A stretch of DNA of 64,000 nt, from positions 9,499,971-9,563,970 of the forward strand of contig CM071926.1 in assembly GCA_016081115.2 (NCBI GenBank), read 5' to 3'. The DNA comes from Rehmannia glutinosa. Lineage: Eukaryota > Streptophyta > Magnoliopsida > Lamiales > Orobanchaceae. Each line of letters opens with the position of its first letter. The first letter of the stretch is position 1. Position numbers and translations under genes: made by a program. The notes under the pieces are model-generated. The model had not been told where the DNA came from and did not search any database. It saw only the letters and a list, made by a program, of their open reading frames with translations. Below are positions 1 through 10,780 of this stretch, in pieces.

Positions 1-929
1 TAACCATGGCTTCAAATAATTAAAAATCATTATTTTAGACCTTCAAATGCAAAATTTCTCTGAGGATAACAAAACAGATTTTTATACTTTGACAACTTTG
101 TGTTTATCTTGTTCTTTATTGTTTACAAATCCTTAATCCGATTTTTAACTTCTCAAAGCTCAAAAATATAAACTAAACTCATATATAAACACTCTTATGA
201 ACATATATTTAAGATCTAACCATTATATTATATGTATTGAAAGATTAAAGGAGCAAAAATTAATAACTTTGACTATATGTACTATCAAATGTTTATATTA
301 CAAAAATTAACAAAAACTAAATATACTTACCAATTAGTTGAGGATATATCTTTCTTAACCAAAGAGGTGTATGAAAGATTATTTTTCTAAACAAAATCAA
401 GAGACAAGTTGGAAGAATCTTGAATTTTTGATGAAAAATAAGCTTATGTAAGTTTTTCTTCCTTTCTCCTTTCTCTCTTTGATTTGTTTTGATTTTTCCT
501 TATTTCCTTTGAACTTCCAGGCCCTCAATGATGATAACATGGCTGTCATTTAGTCTTACTAAGAGAGCAATAATGGAAATTTTCCAAAAATTGCACTTTA
601 GCCCCTAAAGTGTGTTTAAAGTGCATGTTGACCCCTCAACTTATGATTAATAATTAATTACATATGCATATATTTAAAAATATATACTCAATATATATAT
701 ATGTACTTTATACACTTAAATAAATCAATTGATGTAATAAAATAAAGCTTAAAATATTTATTACCCGATTTCTTTAAATAGTGCACAAGTAGTAACCTAG
801 CATAATTAAGCTAAAAATTGACATAACAAGATTATTCATGTATTCTAATGTCAATATGAAATATTAAGATGCATGTAATTATGTTTATGAATGATATAAA
901 TCATGTAAATAAATATAAAAAGTTTCGGG
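1..929. other. AT-rich stretch, possible LTR start next to gag
   Basis: No gene is visible. On the - strand the sequence running left from about 936 begins TGTCATAACCCG directly after the gag frame at 930-1442. This looks like the start of an LTR, so part of this stretch could be LTR. I could not find a matching second LTR inside the window, so this stays an inference. Confidence 0.3.
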
Positions 930-1442
930 TTATGACAGTGCCTCTTTCACAACCTGTGGAACGTACTGTTCATTGAATTCAGCCAGGAAACTTCCCCATG
1001 TTCTGGCTACTCGGTCCTGCTCCCACCTTCTCTCAACTACTCTCCACCAGTCTCTAGCAGTCGATTCTAGACGAAATACGGCGAGTGTGACTTTTTGCTC
1101 ATCTGAATATTGGAGAGCGTTGAAGATATTCTCCAGCTTCTCAATCCATTCCTCTGCCTTTAGGTCATCTGGCTCTCCTAAGAAAGCCGGTGGGTCAAAC
1201 CATAGGAATCGCTCCAACGTGCGATCGTTCGCCTCTCGGGCGAGTTCGGGAACACCCTGTTGAGGCTCTGCTTGTTGCCTCATGAAAACCAGTATTTGTT
1301 GTAGGGCCTGTGCAGTCAAGTTATCTCCTGCAGCTCGTGGAGGAGGTGGTGGTAATTCGGGAGAGGGTACCCGTTCCCTGGGTACGTCATCATTCATTTG
1401 GGGAACTCGGCGAGGTCTCCCGCGTCCACGATGTTCAGCCAT
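930..1442 (-). pseudogene. Truncated Ty3/Gypsy gag fragment
   Basis: A 170-residue open frame begins with a basic, arginine-rich start (MAEHRGRGRPRR) and a proline-rich linker. It continues into a retrotransposon capsid (Retrotrans_gag) region: FLGEPDDLKAEEWIEKLE, then FRLESTARDWW, and WGSFLAEFNEQYVP near the end. Gag of this family is normally two to three times longer and carries a CCHC zinc knuckle, absent here. The frame stops right after QVVKEA, where the sequence changes to an LTR-like TGTCATAACCCG. No protease, reverse transcriptase or integrase follows. Family assignment is firm; the lineage is not determined. Confidence 0.8.
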
Positions 1443-4381
1443 TATGTATCTTGAAGTGTTAGTTGCAATCCAATAGTTGCAGTCAAGTTATAGAATTACT
1501 TTCCAAGCTCTAAACACTTGGATTTTTGGAATACACTTAAAATATGTTATTTCCAGTCCTTTAAGAGTTGAAATTTCAAATTTCAAAATAAGGGGCTGGT
1601 ACAGTTTCGAAAAATGCAATGTAGCCCTTAAACTTCTAAATTTTTACAATCTAGTCCTTGGGCTTTTAAAGGATGATTTTATTTATCTCAAAACTCTTAA
1701 AACTTTATTAAAATGTCCAAATATCATTTTTAAACCTGATTACAGCCCCAAAAATCCGAAAATTACAGAGGGGTCCCTTAAATTTTATTTTCTTGCAATT
1801 AAGTCCACCAATTTACCAATTTTACATTTTAAGTCCAAAAATTGAAATTTAATCAATTATGCTCGACTTGTCCAGGTTAGAAGTCATATAAAACATGGAA
1901 TTCAAGGATCATACACATGCATGTCCATTTCATACAAGAATTCATCAAATACAACAATAAAGTGTACATGCATGCACCTATTTTTCAATAAATAGCATTT
2001 TTGAGCCATACTTGAGAATTTTTTCAACTTGATACTTGAAATTGACATGCAATACATATTATATATATCTAAAGTGCTCCAAACTAAAATACTACATGCA
2101 TTTAAATAAAAATACCTAGAAGTTGAAAGGATTTGTCCACCCACCTTAAAAATGAATTTGTTGGTGAAAAATGGAATAAATCACTCTTGATGTAGAAGTG
2201 ACTTAGGTCAGCCCCTAAGTCAAGGAATATCAAAAAAATATAGGAGTTAGAAAATGAGGTTAAAATTAAGAAAAAGAAGAAGAAAGAGATGAAGAAATTG
2301 GTACAAACTACACTTACCTTGTGTAGTAGTTAAAATGTGACTAGCTAGTAATGGCTTCAAAATGAAAAATGTTAGACACCCTCAAGTATAACTCTCAAGG
2401 TCAGCCCCTAAAACTCCAAAAATGAAAATGGAGTATCAAAATTTGAAAAATAGAAGGAGAATGAGAAAATGTACTAGAAATCTCAATTCTTACCTTATAG
2501 TCCAATTCTCTCAACTTGAGGTCTTCTAAGATGATCACAATGCTTGAAGGTCTCCAAGTAGTCTTCTAAGTGTACCTCCAAAAATCAAAGGGAAGATGAT
2601 GAGCTAGAGGATATCAAGATGAATTGAAGAACAAAATTTCTCACCTTGTGTAGAGGGGTGTTCGAATTGTTTTGTAAGTAGAAGAGGTGTTTCTTGTATT
2701 TTTCTTGTTAAGTGTTGGAAGAAGAAGAAATGAGTTAGAGAGAAGGAAGATAATGTTAGAGAGAAGTTAGAGGATCACAAGGCTTGAAGTGATTTTGTGA
2801 AGAGGAATGAAATGAAATTTTTACTACATTTTTGGCCTAATTGGCCGTCCAAAGAGGAGAGAGAATTTTTTTCAAGTCTTGCAAGTTGGTCTCTTGCATG
2901 GGGACAACTTGGTAGTCAAAGGTATGAGTCAAATTGGAATATTGATAGGAATAAGAAGAATGTTGGAAGAAAAGAATATGTTGGGGAATAAAATAAGTTA
3001 GGGAATTTTAATGATATAAAATTATGGTATAAGATAAAGTGTAGAAGGCTTGTAATGTGGTATAATTATACACAAGATGTATAATATAAGGTGTATGTGT
3101 ACAAGAGTTGGATGATATTTCTACACTAAAAATCCCACCTTGTCCGTCCACCCCTATGATTCTTGTGGTATCCATATATTTTTTTTTGTCCCAAAATTGA
3201 TGATAATAGATGAATAATATCAATCTCCAAAATAAATAGTGATTTTCTTGATCCCTTACAAGTCTCTTGATCATTTATTCTAAATCAAATTCTTATTTCT
3301 ATAAGGTATAAGTCTCTAAAATAAGTAGTCTCTTAGAATTCTAAGGTGACTAATAAATACACAAATAAGAATAATGATCAATCACTTCATTAATGTGAAA
3401 TAGAATTAATAAATGATCATGATCACAAGTAATAAATAAAATGAAATTAAATGAAAAATATATTTATTATTAATATTTACCCGTCAAAGTGACGCGGTAA
3501 AATAGTCAAAATAGTACAAGTCAAAAATACCAGCCAAGCAATTAATTAAATTATAAAATTATTTTGAAATATATAAATTTTAAATTTCAAAATTTTTAAA
3601 TAAAAATAAATATATTATGCTAAAAGATTTTTATTAGCTAGTCGCTCAAGAACAAGTTGAACCGGTTGAAAGCCCGCATTAAAAGTCGAAAGAAATCGAC
3701 AATGGTTAAAGAAGTGAAAATAAGTGTCATTAACCTAAAATAAAAATAATTCCAAGTATAAATTAGTTAAATCAAGTAATAAGTAAGTTGACAAAATCAA
3801 GTATGAGACACTAGTTATTTCAATATAAAAGTTGTATTTTACATTAGGTAAACCTCAAGTATTATTGTTTCGAAAATATAATGTTTACTAAATGATCTTT
3901 CAAGACAAATGTATTGTATTTTTAATTTAGTAGTAGATAGTTTTCAAAGATCATTAAGATTAAATAGATAACCGATGCTAAATCCATTAACATAATTCGA
4001 ATCGCAAAATAAAATAGTAAATATAAGAATAAATTATCGGAATATTTAAAAATTATATCGGAATAAGAAAGTAATACCCGCAATCGTGCCGTCTGCGATT
4101 GAAAAATCCGGTGCCTCACAGATACCATTCACAATATTTTTCTAAATTAATATATTACTGAATATAAGAAATAAAAATAGCGGGAGTTTTTTTGTTTTAG
4201 ACTCCTAATTTTTATACATATATAAAATAAAATAGGAATATCATTTATAATATTTTTCCTAATTAATACCATTTATAATATTTTTCTAATTTATATACAT
4301 ATATAATGTAGGAATACCATTTACAATATTTTCCTAATATAAGAAGTAAAAAGAGCGGGAAATTTTTTATTTCGACTTCTG

Positions 4382-4384
<3 letters not shown>
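1443..4384. other. AT-rich intergenic or leader/LTR-derived DNA, no gene recognised
   Basis: Only short open frames without recognisable domains occur here. The part next to 1442 is the upstream side of the gag fragment and may contain its leader and 5' LTR. A possible LTR terminus (TGTGAGGCACC on the - strand) lies near 4119, but no partner copy was found. Confidence 0.4.

Positions 4385-4453
<69 letters not shown>
4385..4453. repeat. Compound (AT)n-(AG)n microsatellite
   Basis: About 18 AT repeats run directly into about 16 AG repeats. A site like this is likely to vary in length between individuals and is prone to assembly error. Confidence 0.97.
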
Positions 4454-4456
<3 letters not shown>

Positions 4457-5999
4457 AAAAATATCACATTGAGTAGTATAAAACAAACAAAGAATGAAAA
4501 CAAATTCTTTTTTTTCTTTTGTAGCCCTCGACATGAATGTACTTGAACACTTGGTCCTAAGTTTTTATTTTTCATTTTTAATTCAACCCTTTAGACGGAA
4601 AATATTTAGAGCTTTGTTCGAGTCACTTCTAATAATACGTCAATGTGACCAACTGTGCTTACATGGATTTCCTTTATGAAACTTAGGGTATCTATGGATG
4701 TGTTTCTAAGTCCAATTTCCGATTTCTAGTGTTGGAAAATGAATTTTCAGAAATTATGGGTTTTCGTGTAAAAAATAAAAATATGTTTGGTTTGTTGTCT
4801 GAATTTGAATTTCTATGTAGGTTTGAAAATGAAATTATATTGGTTGATGTATTTTTTTTTTGTAATTCTGACATCGATTTTTGCAATACAAGTGAAAATG
4901 CGTTTGGTTGTATATTTATTTTTCAATTTAATTGCTTTTGGTATATAAAAATTATATATTATTTATCACACAGTTCCCAATACTTCCACTTTTGACATCA
5001 TGTACCATTTTCTAAGACTCTCTTATTAGTTCTACCCAATTTTTTAATAAGGCATTTGATGGATAGGAAAGACTACAAAGACGACTTTTAGAAAAGGTAG
5101 GCTAAGTTCAGCTACATGTGTCAGACTTTATAGGAAAATAGCTCATTTTCTCGCTACAGTGACAATTTCAGGGGAAATTCGAAATGCCAATAGTGTCAAA
5201 TCCCAATAGAAAGTAAAGTTAACAAACACAATCTCACTTCCTAGAACAGTATAACAACGAAAATTGGGGTATGGAAATACAACAATGCATGCTCTTAATT
5301 TCCAGTCTAAATAAATTAGATGGCATCCTTTTTGGAAGTACACTTGGCAAGTGAGCAAAATGAATGGAAAAAGAATAAGAACAAATCTAACATGCCATCA
5401 TAATTAGACAAAATATTTAAATTATATAAAATATTAATTTCAACTACCAATATATTTTACATAATATTGTTAAATTCTTAATTTTAAAATGCATAAATAC
5501 TTTAGAAAAATCACTGAAAGTAAGAACAATTTTAATAAAATTAAAATATTATAATGACATAAAATATTTTAATATAATAATAATATTATTAAATTTTATA
5601 TCATAGGTATAAAATACTTCTTAATTTTTAAAAACACAATTATTTAAAGAATCATATACAAATACTTAATATATATTTAATTCAATCTAAATGAAATAAA
5701 ATAGATTAAATATTAAATAATTTAACAAATTTTCCAAAAAAGGATTTATTTATAAAAATTAGAAAAATAAATCAACACTCCGTCCCCTATCCCGATTCCC
5801 AATCATTTCCCCACCAAGCTTGCCTTCTTCATCGTCCAATTGGGGGGCTCTCTTCCCACCCAGTTTTCATCTATGGCATATTGGAGAATCGAAAAAGTGA
5901 TGTTTTTAGCTACAGAAAGGAAGAAAAATTTAAAAAGTGAATAAGATGATGGTTGGGGATGATGGTGAAACCAGTTGAAGATGAAAACTAATTTAAAGA
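4454..5999. other. AT-rich intergenic DNA
   Basis: No gene or domain is recognised on either strand. The short open frames here have no family signature. Confidence 0.5.
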
Positions 6000-6711
6000 A
6001 AACCAACGATATTCATCTTTCCTTGAAGTGAAGGATTGGTGGAAAGATTCTTATGAACCAGAGTGAAGCAGGGTTGTGTGATCAAGTCTTGCCAAGTTCA
6101 ACAAACAAGTAACAAGAAGGCTGAATGATCAAATCTTGTAAAGTTGTTTAGTTCTAGGCAGTGGGTTGTGTGTGTAAAAGCTGCAAGAAGATTGTTGTAC
6201 TTTATATTGGGAGAGTGTTGTAAAACTTAAATACATAGTAAATTCCTCTTGGATATAGGAGAAAGAGTAGATTAGAAGGATTGCCTCATATTAGAACCAC
6301 TATAAAATATTATGTCATTTAAATTTATGCACTTTACGTTATTTATTGATTACTACTTTCATATTCTTCTGGCATTAAAATCACATAATCAAACTTTTTG
6401 TGTTAAAAACAGAGTTTTAAAAAGGTGTAAGCCTTTCACTGTAACTTGAAAACTAAATTTAGAGAATAGTTCACAGCTTACCCATCTGAGTTAATATATC
6501 AACAATACTGTAAAGTAATCTATTGAGTGCTTAACTCTCATGTCAAACTTTAACTCATCTGTCAGCTAAGACTCAAGTTTCACATGACTCATCTGTTGCT
6601 TAAAGGATATAACTATTTTCATTTACTCTGAGCTTAATTCGCAAAATTTGTTAAAGTCTATTCGATTCCCCCTCTAGAATTTAACATTGTCACCTTTTTG
6701 GGTTCTACGAA
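6000..6711 (+). mobile_element. Probable 5' LTR of a decayed Copia element
   Basis: The sequence just after this stretch, starting at 6712, reads TGGTATCAGAG, which matches the usual primer-binding site for initiator methionine tRNA in plant Copia elements. The LTR must therefore end just before it. The left boundary is only estimated, because no second LTR copy lies in the window. Confidence 0.45.
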
Positions 6712-7925
6712 TGGTATCAGAGTTGTTAGTTCTAAAATATTTACGCTCTAGGGATATTTATAAAATATTGGATAATTCCATGTTCAACAAAGTCAAGTCA
6801 TGCAAAACGACTAATGAAATATAGAACAAATTAGCTATGATTTGTGATGAACTGAACAAATAAATGAAAGCTAGTTAATTATTGCAGTTCAAAATTATGA
6901 AAATTTCAAAACGAAACCAGAAGAGTCATTAGATCAGATGGATGCCATATTTACAGAAATCATAAACGAGCTATCTGCACTTGGAAAAGAATATACATAG
7001 AATAAAATGTGTATGAAAGTTCTGAGAGCATTACCCTCAAAATGGTTAATGAAAGTGATTACAATAAGCTACTATGTAGATCTCACTAAACTGTCAAAAA
7101 CATGAGATATTCTCATATCTTAAAGCTTATGAATTTGAGATAAAAAAAAAGAAAAACAAGAAAATATAGATATACCAAAAACAGTTGTCTTGGTTGCAGG
7201 AGACTCAAAGTCAGTTGAGTCAAACGAATTAGTTGACAAGGAAGAACTTGCCTTTATGATCAGAAGATTCAACAAGTTTTACAAAAACTTCCAAAAGAAG
7301 AAATTTGAGACTTTTAGAAAACATTCTGCACCTAACAAAGGCAAAAAAGAGAAGCCAACCAAGCATATATAAGATATCTGTTGTAACAGTAGACAACCTG
7401 GACATTATGCAGGTGATTGCCCACACCCAGCTGCCAACAAGTACAAGAATGATGAAGGAAAAAAAGTCTTGAGGGAATAGAGAAAGAAAGTAAGAAAGAC
7501 TATGCTTGTTGAAGCAGAAACCTCAAAAGAAAAGAAAACAGACGAGTCAGGCGAATAGGCAATAGTGAAACTGACTACTCATCTGATACTGAGATGTTCT
7601 CATATGTCTCATGGCCAAAGAACAAGATGACGAGGTTCACTGGATAGCTGAGTGTCAAAGAACCTGATACATGGACAATGACTATTCTAGACATATGACT
7701 GTAAATAAGAGTCATTTGTCAAACTTCAAAGAAGAAAGAGAATAAAAATCTTATTTGGAGGAAATGAAGCTGTTGGAGAAAATCAAGGAAATTGGACCCA
7801 TTAAGAAAAATGGACTAAAAATTAAAGATACAGTCTATGTTAAAGTCTCAACCTCAACCTGCTAAATATAAGTCAACTGTGACAAGAAATCAATATATCT
7901 TCTTAGTACTATTCGAATTATTGTA
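6712..7925 (+). pseudogene. Decayed Copia gag-protease region
   Basis: Following the TGGTATCAGAG primer-binding site, broken frames spell a Copia gag (UBN2 type). Visible are KPEESLDQMDAIFTEIINEL and ALGKEYT near 6915-7000, then KVLRALPSKWLMKV and LKAYEFE. A frame at 7190-7372 (LAFMIRRFNKFYKNFQKKKF) leads to a zinc knuckle of the CxxC..GHYAGDC kind near 7378-7430. A trace of the protease (YSRHMTVNKSHLSNF) follows near 7685-7730. Many stops and frameshifts separate these pieces, and integrase and reverse transcriptase are missing. This is an old, internally deleted copy. Confidence 0.8.
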
Positions 7926-8078
7926 TTAATTATATTTAGATTTAATTAAGCATTTGTTTATTATTTAGTTAGTATTGAGGGAAATATGAGATGAAATTAA
8001 AGACATTTAACTGAAGATGGAATAAAGAAATTATAATTTTTTTAGCACAATCCTGAAAGGTGGATGATGGGGATTATG

Positions 8079-8572
8079 GATGACAATTTTGGCACGACCT
8101 GCACTGATCCACCCGATAACCTGTAACGTGGCGGGGCAGGGCGGGGCAACATGGGTATAACTTCCACCCTGCGGGTGCCCGCCCCGCCTAATATTTTATT
8201 TTTTTAAATATATTTAATTTAATATATGTTTACATATATAATATGTACGATAATGTAATTCTTATGTACTTATACATCTAACATATATACGTTTGATAAT
8301 GATAATTTTTATAAATAATATGCATTAATTAAACAACACACAAGATGAAAAAACTTCTAAATAAGCTTAAAATATACTACAAGTTCATATTAATTTATTT
8401 TTCTTTTTTTTTTGGATAATTTTTTCATATTCGTTTGAATTATTGTGTATTTTATGATATAATAATATATTTTTTATTCTACACGGGTTAACTCGTCTTG
8501 CCCCATTCCCACCCCCATGGGATGGACGAGGTGGGCATGAGTCTTCAAGTACTCTCCACGACCATCCCTAGT
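8079..8572. mobile_element. Non-autonomous element with GC-rich ends, hAT-like
   Basis: An AT-rich core of about 300 bp is flanked by GC-rich arms (GGCGGGGCAGGGCGGGGC on the left; ccaccc/ccccatgggatgg on the right). The ends resemble each other in opposite orientation: TATGGATGAC at the left and the reverse complement TAGGGATGG at the right. The target duplication is not clear. The same GC-rich design recurs at 9172-9568 and after 63511. Confidence 0.5.
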
Positions 8573-8627
8573 GAGGATTGAACCCAGATGGAAACATAGA
8601 AAATTTATCATTAATATAATTTTATAG

Positions 8628-9171
8628 ATTTAGAGTAGGGGTGTCAAAACAAGTCACAATATCATGTTTCGTATCGACACGATAAGGTCAAACATGAACA
8701 CGATACCATAAGGTGTTATTCATACACGAACACGAACACGAGTACAAAATTTTTCGTGTTGACACGATACGACACGATTTGACACGATATGTAAAAAATA
8801 AAAAATATTAATTTATAAGTTAATACACGATAGCAAATTACATGATATGTCATAATAATACACGATATAAACATACAAAAATATCAGGTTATCGTGTCAC
8901 TACAGGTAAACATGTCATTATGGTGTTACTATCCTGTCACTAAAAAGTAAACGTGAAATTATCATGTTCTTATCGTGGCACTATCATGTCGTTGACATGT
9001 TAACATTCTATCTGTTATTTTTTATCGTGTTTACACGAACACGACACGAAATTTTCATGTCCTTATCATGTCGACATGATAGGACACAAACACGACAAAG
9101 CTAAGCACTAATCTATTATTTTCGTATCGTGCTATCGTGTCGTATCAAGAATTGACACCCATAATTTAGAC
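8628..9171. mobile_element. hAT-type MITE with 8-bp target duplication
   Basis: The element is 8636-9163 (528 bp). Its ends are TAGGGGTGTCAA at the left and the inverse of TATGGGTGTCAA at the right. It is flanked by ATTTAGAG (8628-8635) and ATTTAGAC (9164-9171), an 8-bp duplication with one mismatch, as expected of hAT transposition. The interior is packed with ACACGA/TCGTGT steps that can pair with each other. There is no coding capacity, so it depends on a transposase made elsewhere. Confidence 0.82.
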
Positions 9172-9576
9172 GTAGAGATGGCAAAATACCTCAAAAACCA
9201 CCCATTCGGGTACCCATCCCGCCCCAAGCCCAATGGGGAATCCCCGCTGTAGTTATGTCAATGGGTCAGGGATAGGTTTAGGTCACGCCGCCATGCCCTC
9301 GCTTTATATATAAAATTATATATTAAGTATATTTTATATTGTATATATATAAAATATTATTTTCTAAAAAACTTATCATATAGTATTCATTTTTTTAGTA
9401 CACTTGATGATAATTTCTAAAAGTGTTAATAAATCTAACACATAAATTTAACAAAATATATATGTTTTTGTTAAAATATATAAATTAGAAATTAAAAATA
9501 TTATTTAAATTATAGAAAATACAAATTGGCATACCCGTTCCCCGCTCCCGCCGCCCACCGCCACTCCTATTTAGAG
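9172..9576. mobile_element. Second hAT-like element abutting the first
   Basis: The element is 9172-9568, starting TAGAGATGGC and ending with the inverse of AGGAGTGGC. It has GC-rich arms (cccgccccaagccc; cccgctcccgccgcccaccgc) around an AT-rich core. It is followed by ATTTAGAG (9569-9576), the same 8-mer that borders the element on its left, so both insertions share one target sequence. Confidence 0.65.
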
Positions 9577-10073
9577 GGTATTTATTTTTATTGATTTAGA
9601 GAGCATGTATAAGTTATTCCCATTGTACTCAAAAAAAAAAAAAAAAAAAAAAAAAAGAAAAATATGAAAGAAGAAAACAGGGTAGAGTAAAAATCCCGAT
9701 TAGTCATCGCCATTTATCTTATATCCCCATTTTCCGCCTACGTTATTTTTTCGACTAGACCCCGCCTAACCCTGCCCAAGTTACACCTAACCCCGTCTAG
9801 ACTCCGCCTAGGCGCTAACCCCTAGTCTTCCGCCGATTAGCATCTAACACTTTTTAGAGCACTGCTTTTAACACGTTCGACTATGATGAAGGAAAAGAAA
9901 AACAAAAGATAATCTGAACTGTGTATTTGGCGATTAAGCAAAGTTAGAGGGCCAAATTGTCATTAACTTTTTTTTTTTTTATTTTGTTTATCCCAAAATC
10001 TCTTTTTCACCTTACAATTTGTCGTTATTCACATGACAAAAGCCTCCTTTTGCTATTGATGAATCAATGAAAG

Positions 10074-10078
<5 letters not shown>
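9577..10078. other. Upstream region of the SNF4-like gene
   Basis: This holds a poly-A run near 9631-9656 and a poly-T run near 9968-9980. Beyond these only AT-rich sequence is seen. The promoter of the gene starting at 10781 should lie in or near this stretch, but I see no convincing TATA box. Confidence 0.4.

Positions 10079-10107
<29 letters not shown>
10079..10107 (+). promoter_or_regulatory. CT microsatellite near the SNF4-like gene 5' end
   Basis: A run of about 14 TC steps lies 670 bp upstream of the start codon. Pyrimidine CT runs are common around transcription starts and in 5' leaders of plant genes, so this probably marks the promoter-leader border. That role is inferred. Confidence 0.6.
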
Positions 10108-10109
<2 letters not shown>

Positions 10110-10555
10110 TCTAATCTGATTAAGTTGCTCAGAGCTCCAAGAGATCCCCCTCGATTCCCATTTGTGGCAGATTCTCTCGCACTCTAATTTAGGATCATCT
10201 TTCTCTTTCTCGTGCCCGTCCCCTCCCACCTTGTCCTTTTGTCCGAAAGCATTTCACGTCAAATTTGATTACAATTTTGCACAGCCCACATAAAAAGATT
10301 TAGTAAAATTCCTGCTTTAGGGGTTTCCGCTGTTGACATCGATTGAATAAGCTGAGATATCATCCCAGATCGGTGCTCAAATTGCAGTCCAGTTGATAAT
10401 CTGTGGGATTCTATTCTCATTTCTATTGAAAAAGCAGCTGAGTTTTAGTATTGGTCCGGGTTTCGGTTGGTTATTGCAAAAATCTTGGATTGGGGCTTCA
10501 ATTTATTCGGTGTTGGGTTTGTAGTGCCTAGCAATTTTAAATCGTTTGGGTTTCC

Positions 10556-10681
10556 ATGAGTGAGTTATAGAAGGGGGTCCTCTGCTTCATTTGTGGAGGA
10601 TCCCAAGTATAGTTATTTTCTCGACTTATTCCTGTAAAAAGATTTTGTGCAATGCACTCAAGTGATTTGGATAGAACCTGA
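10556..10681 (+). promoter_or_regulatory. Two short upstream open frames in the SNF4-like leader
   Basis: If the leader is unspliced, it contains a 4-codon frame at 10556-10570 (MSEL, stop) and a 9-codon frame at 10652-10681, both before the main ATG at 10781. Such frames can lower initiation at the main start. A leader intron ending at the cag at 10387 is possible and would leave both frames in the mRNA. Confidence 0.45.
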
Positions 10682-10780
10682 AACTTTGATTCATTAGTTA
10701 GTGTTAGAAAAGACTTGTAGATTGGTTTGGGTGTTTCTGGGTAGTAAAATACATAACTCAAATTACCATTGCAAGGAGAT

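Noticed and set aside
1477..1845. Open frame of 122 codons on the + strand
   Set aside because: It lies in AT-rich leader or LTR-like DNA, has low-complexity composition and no domain.
4729..4995. Open frame rich in Phe and Asn
   Set aside because: The composition follows the AT-rich sequence, and no motif or conserved pattern is visible.
8570..8592. Box B-like GGTTCAATCC on the - strand, possible SINE
   Set aside because: No matching box A or A-tail was found next to it; a ten-base match is too short.
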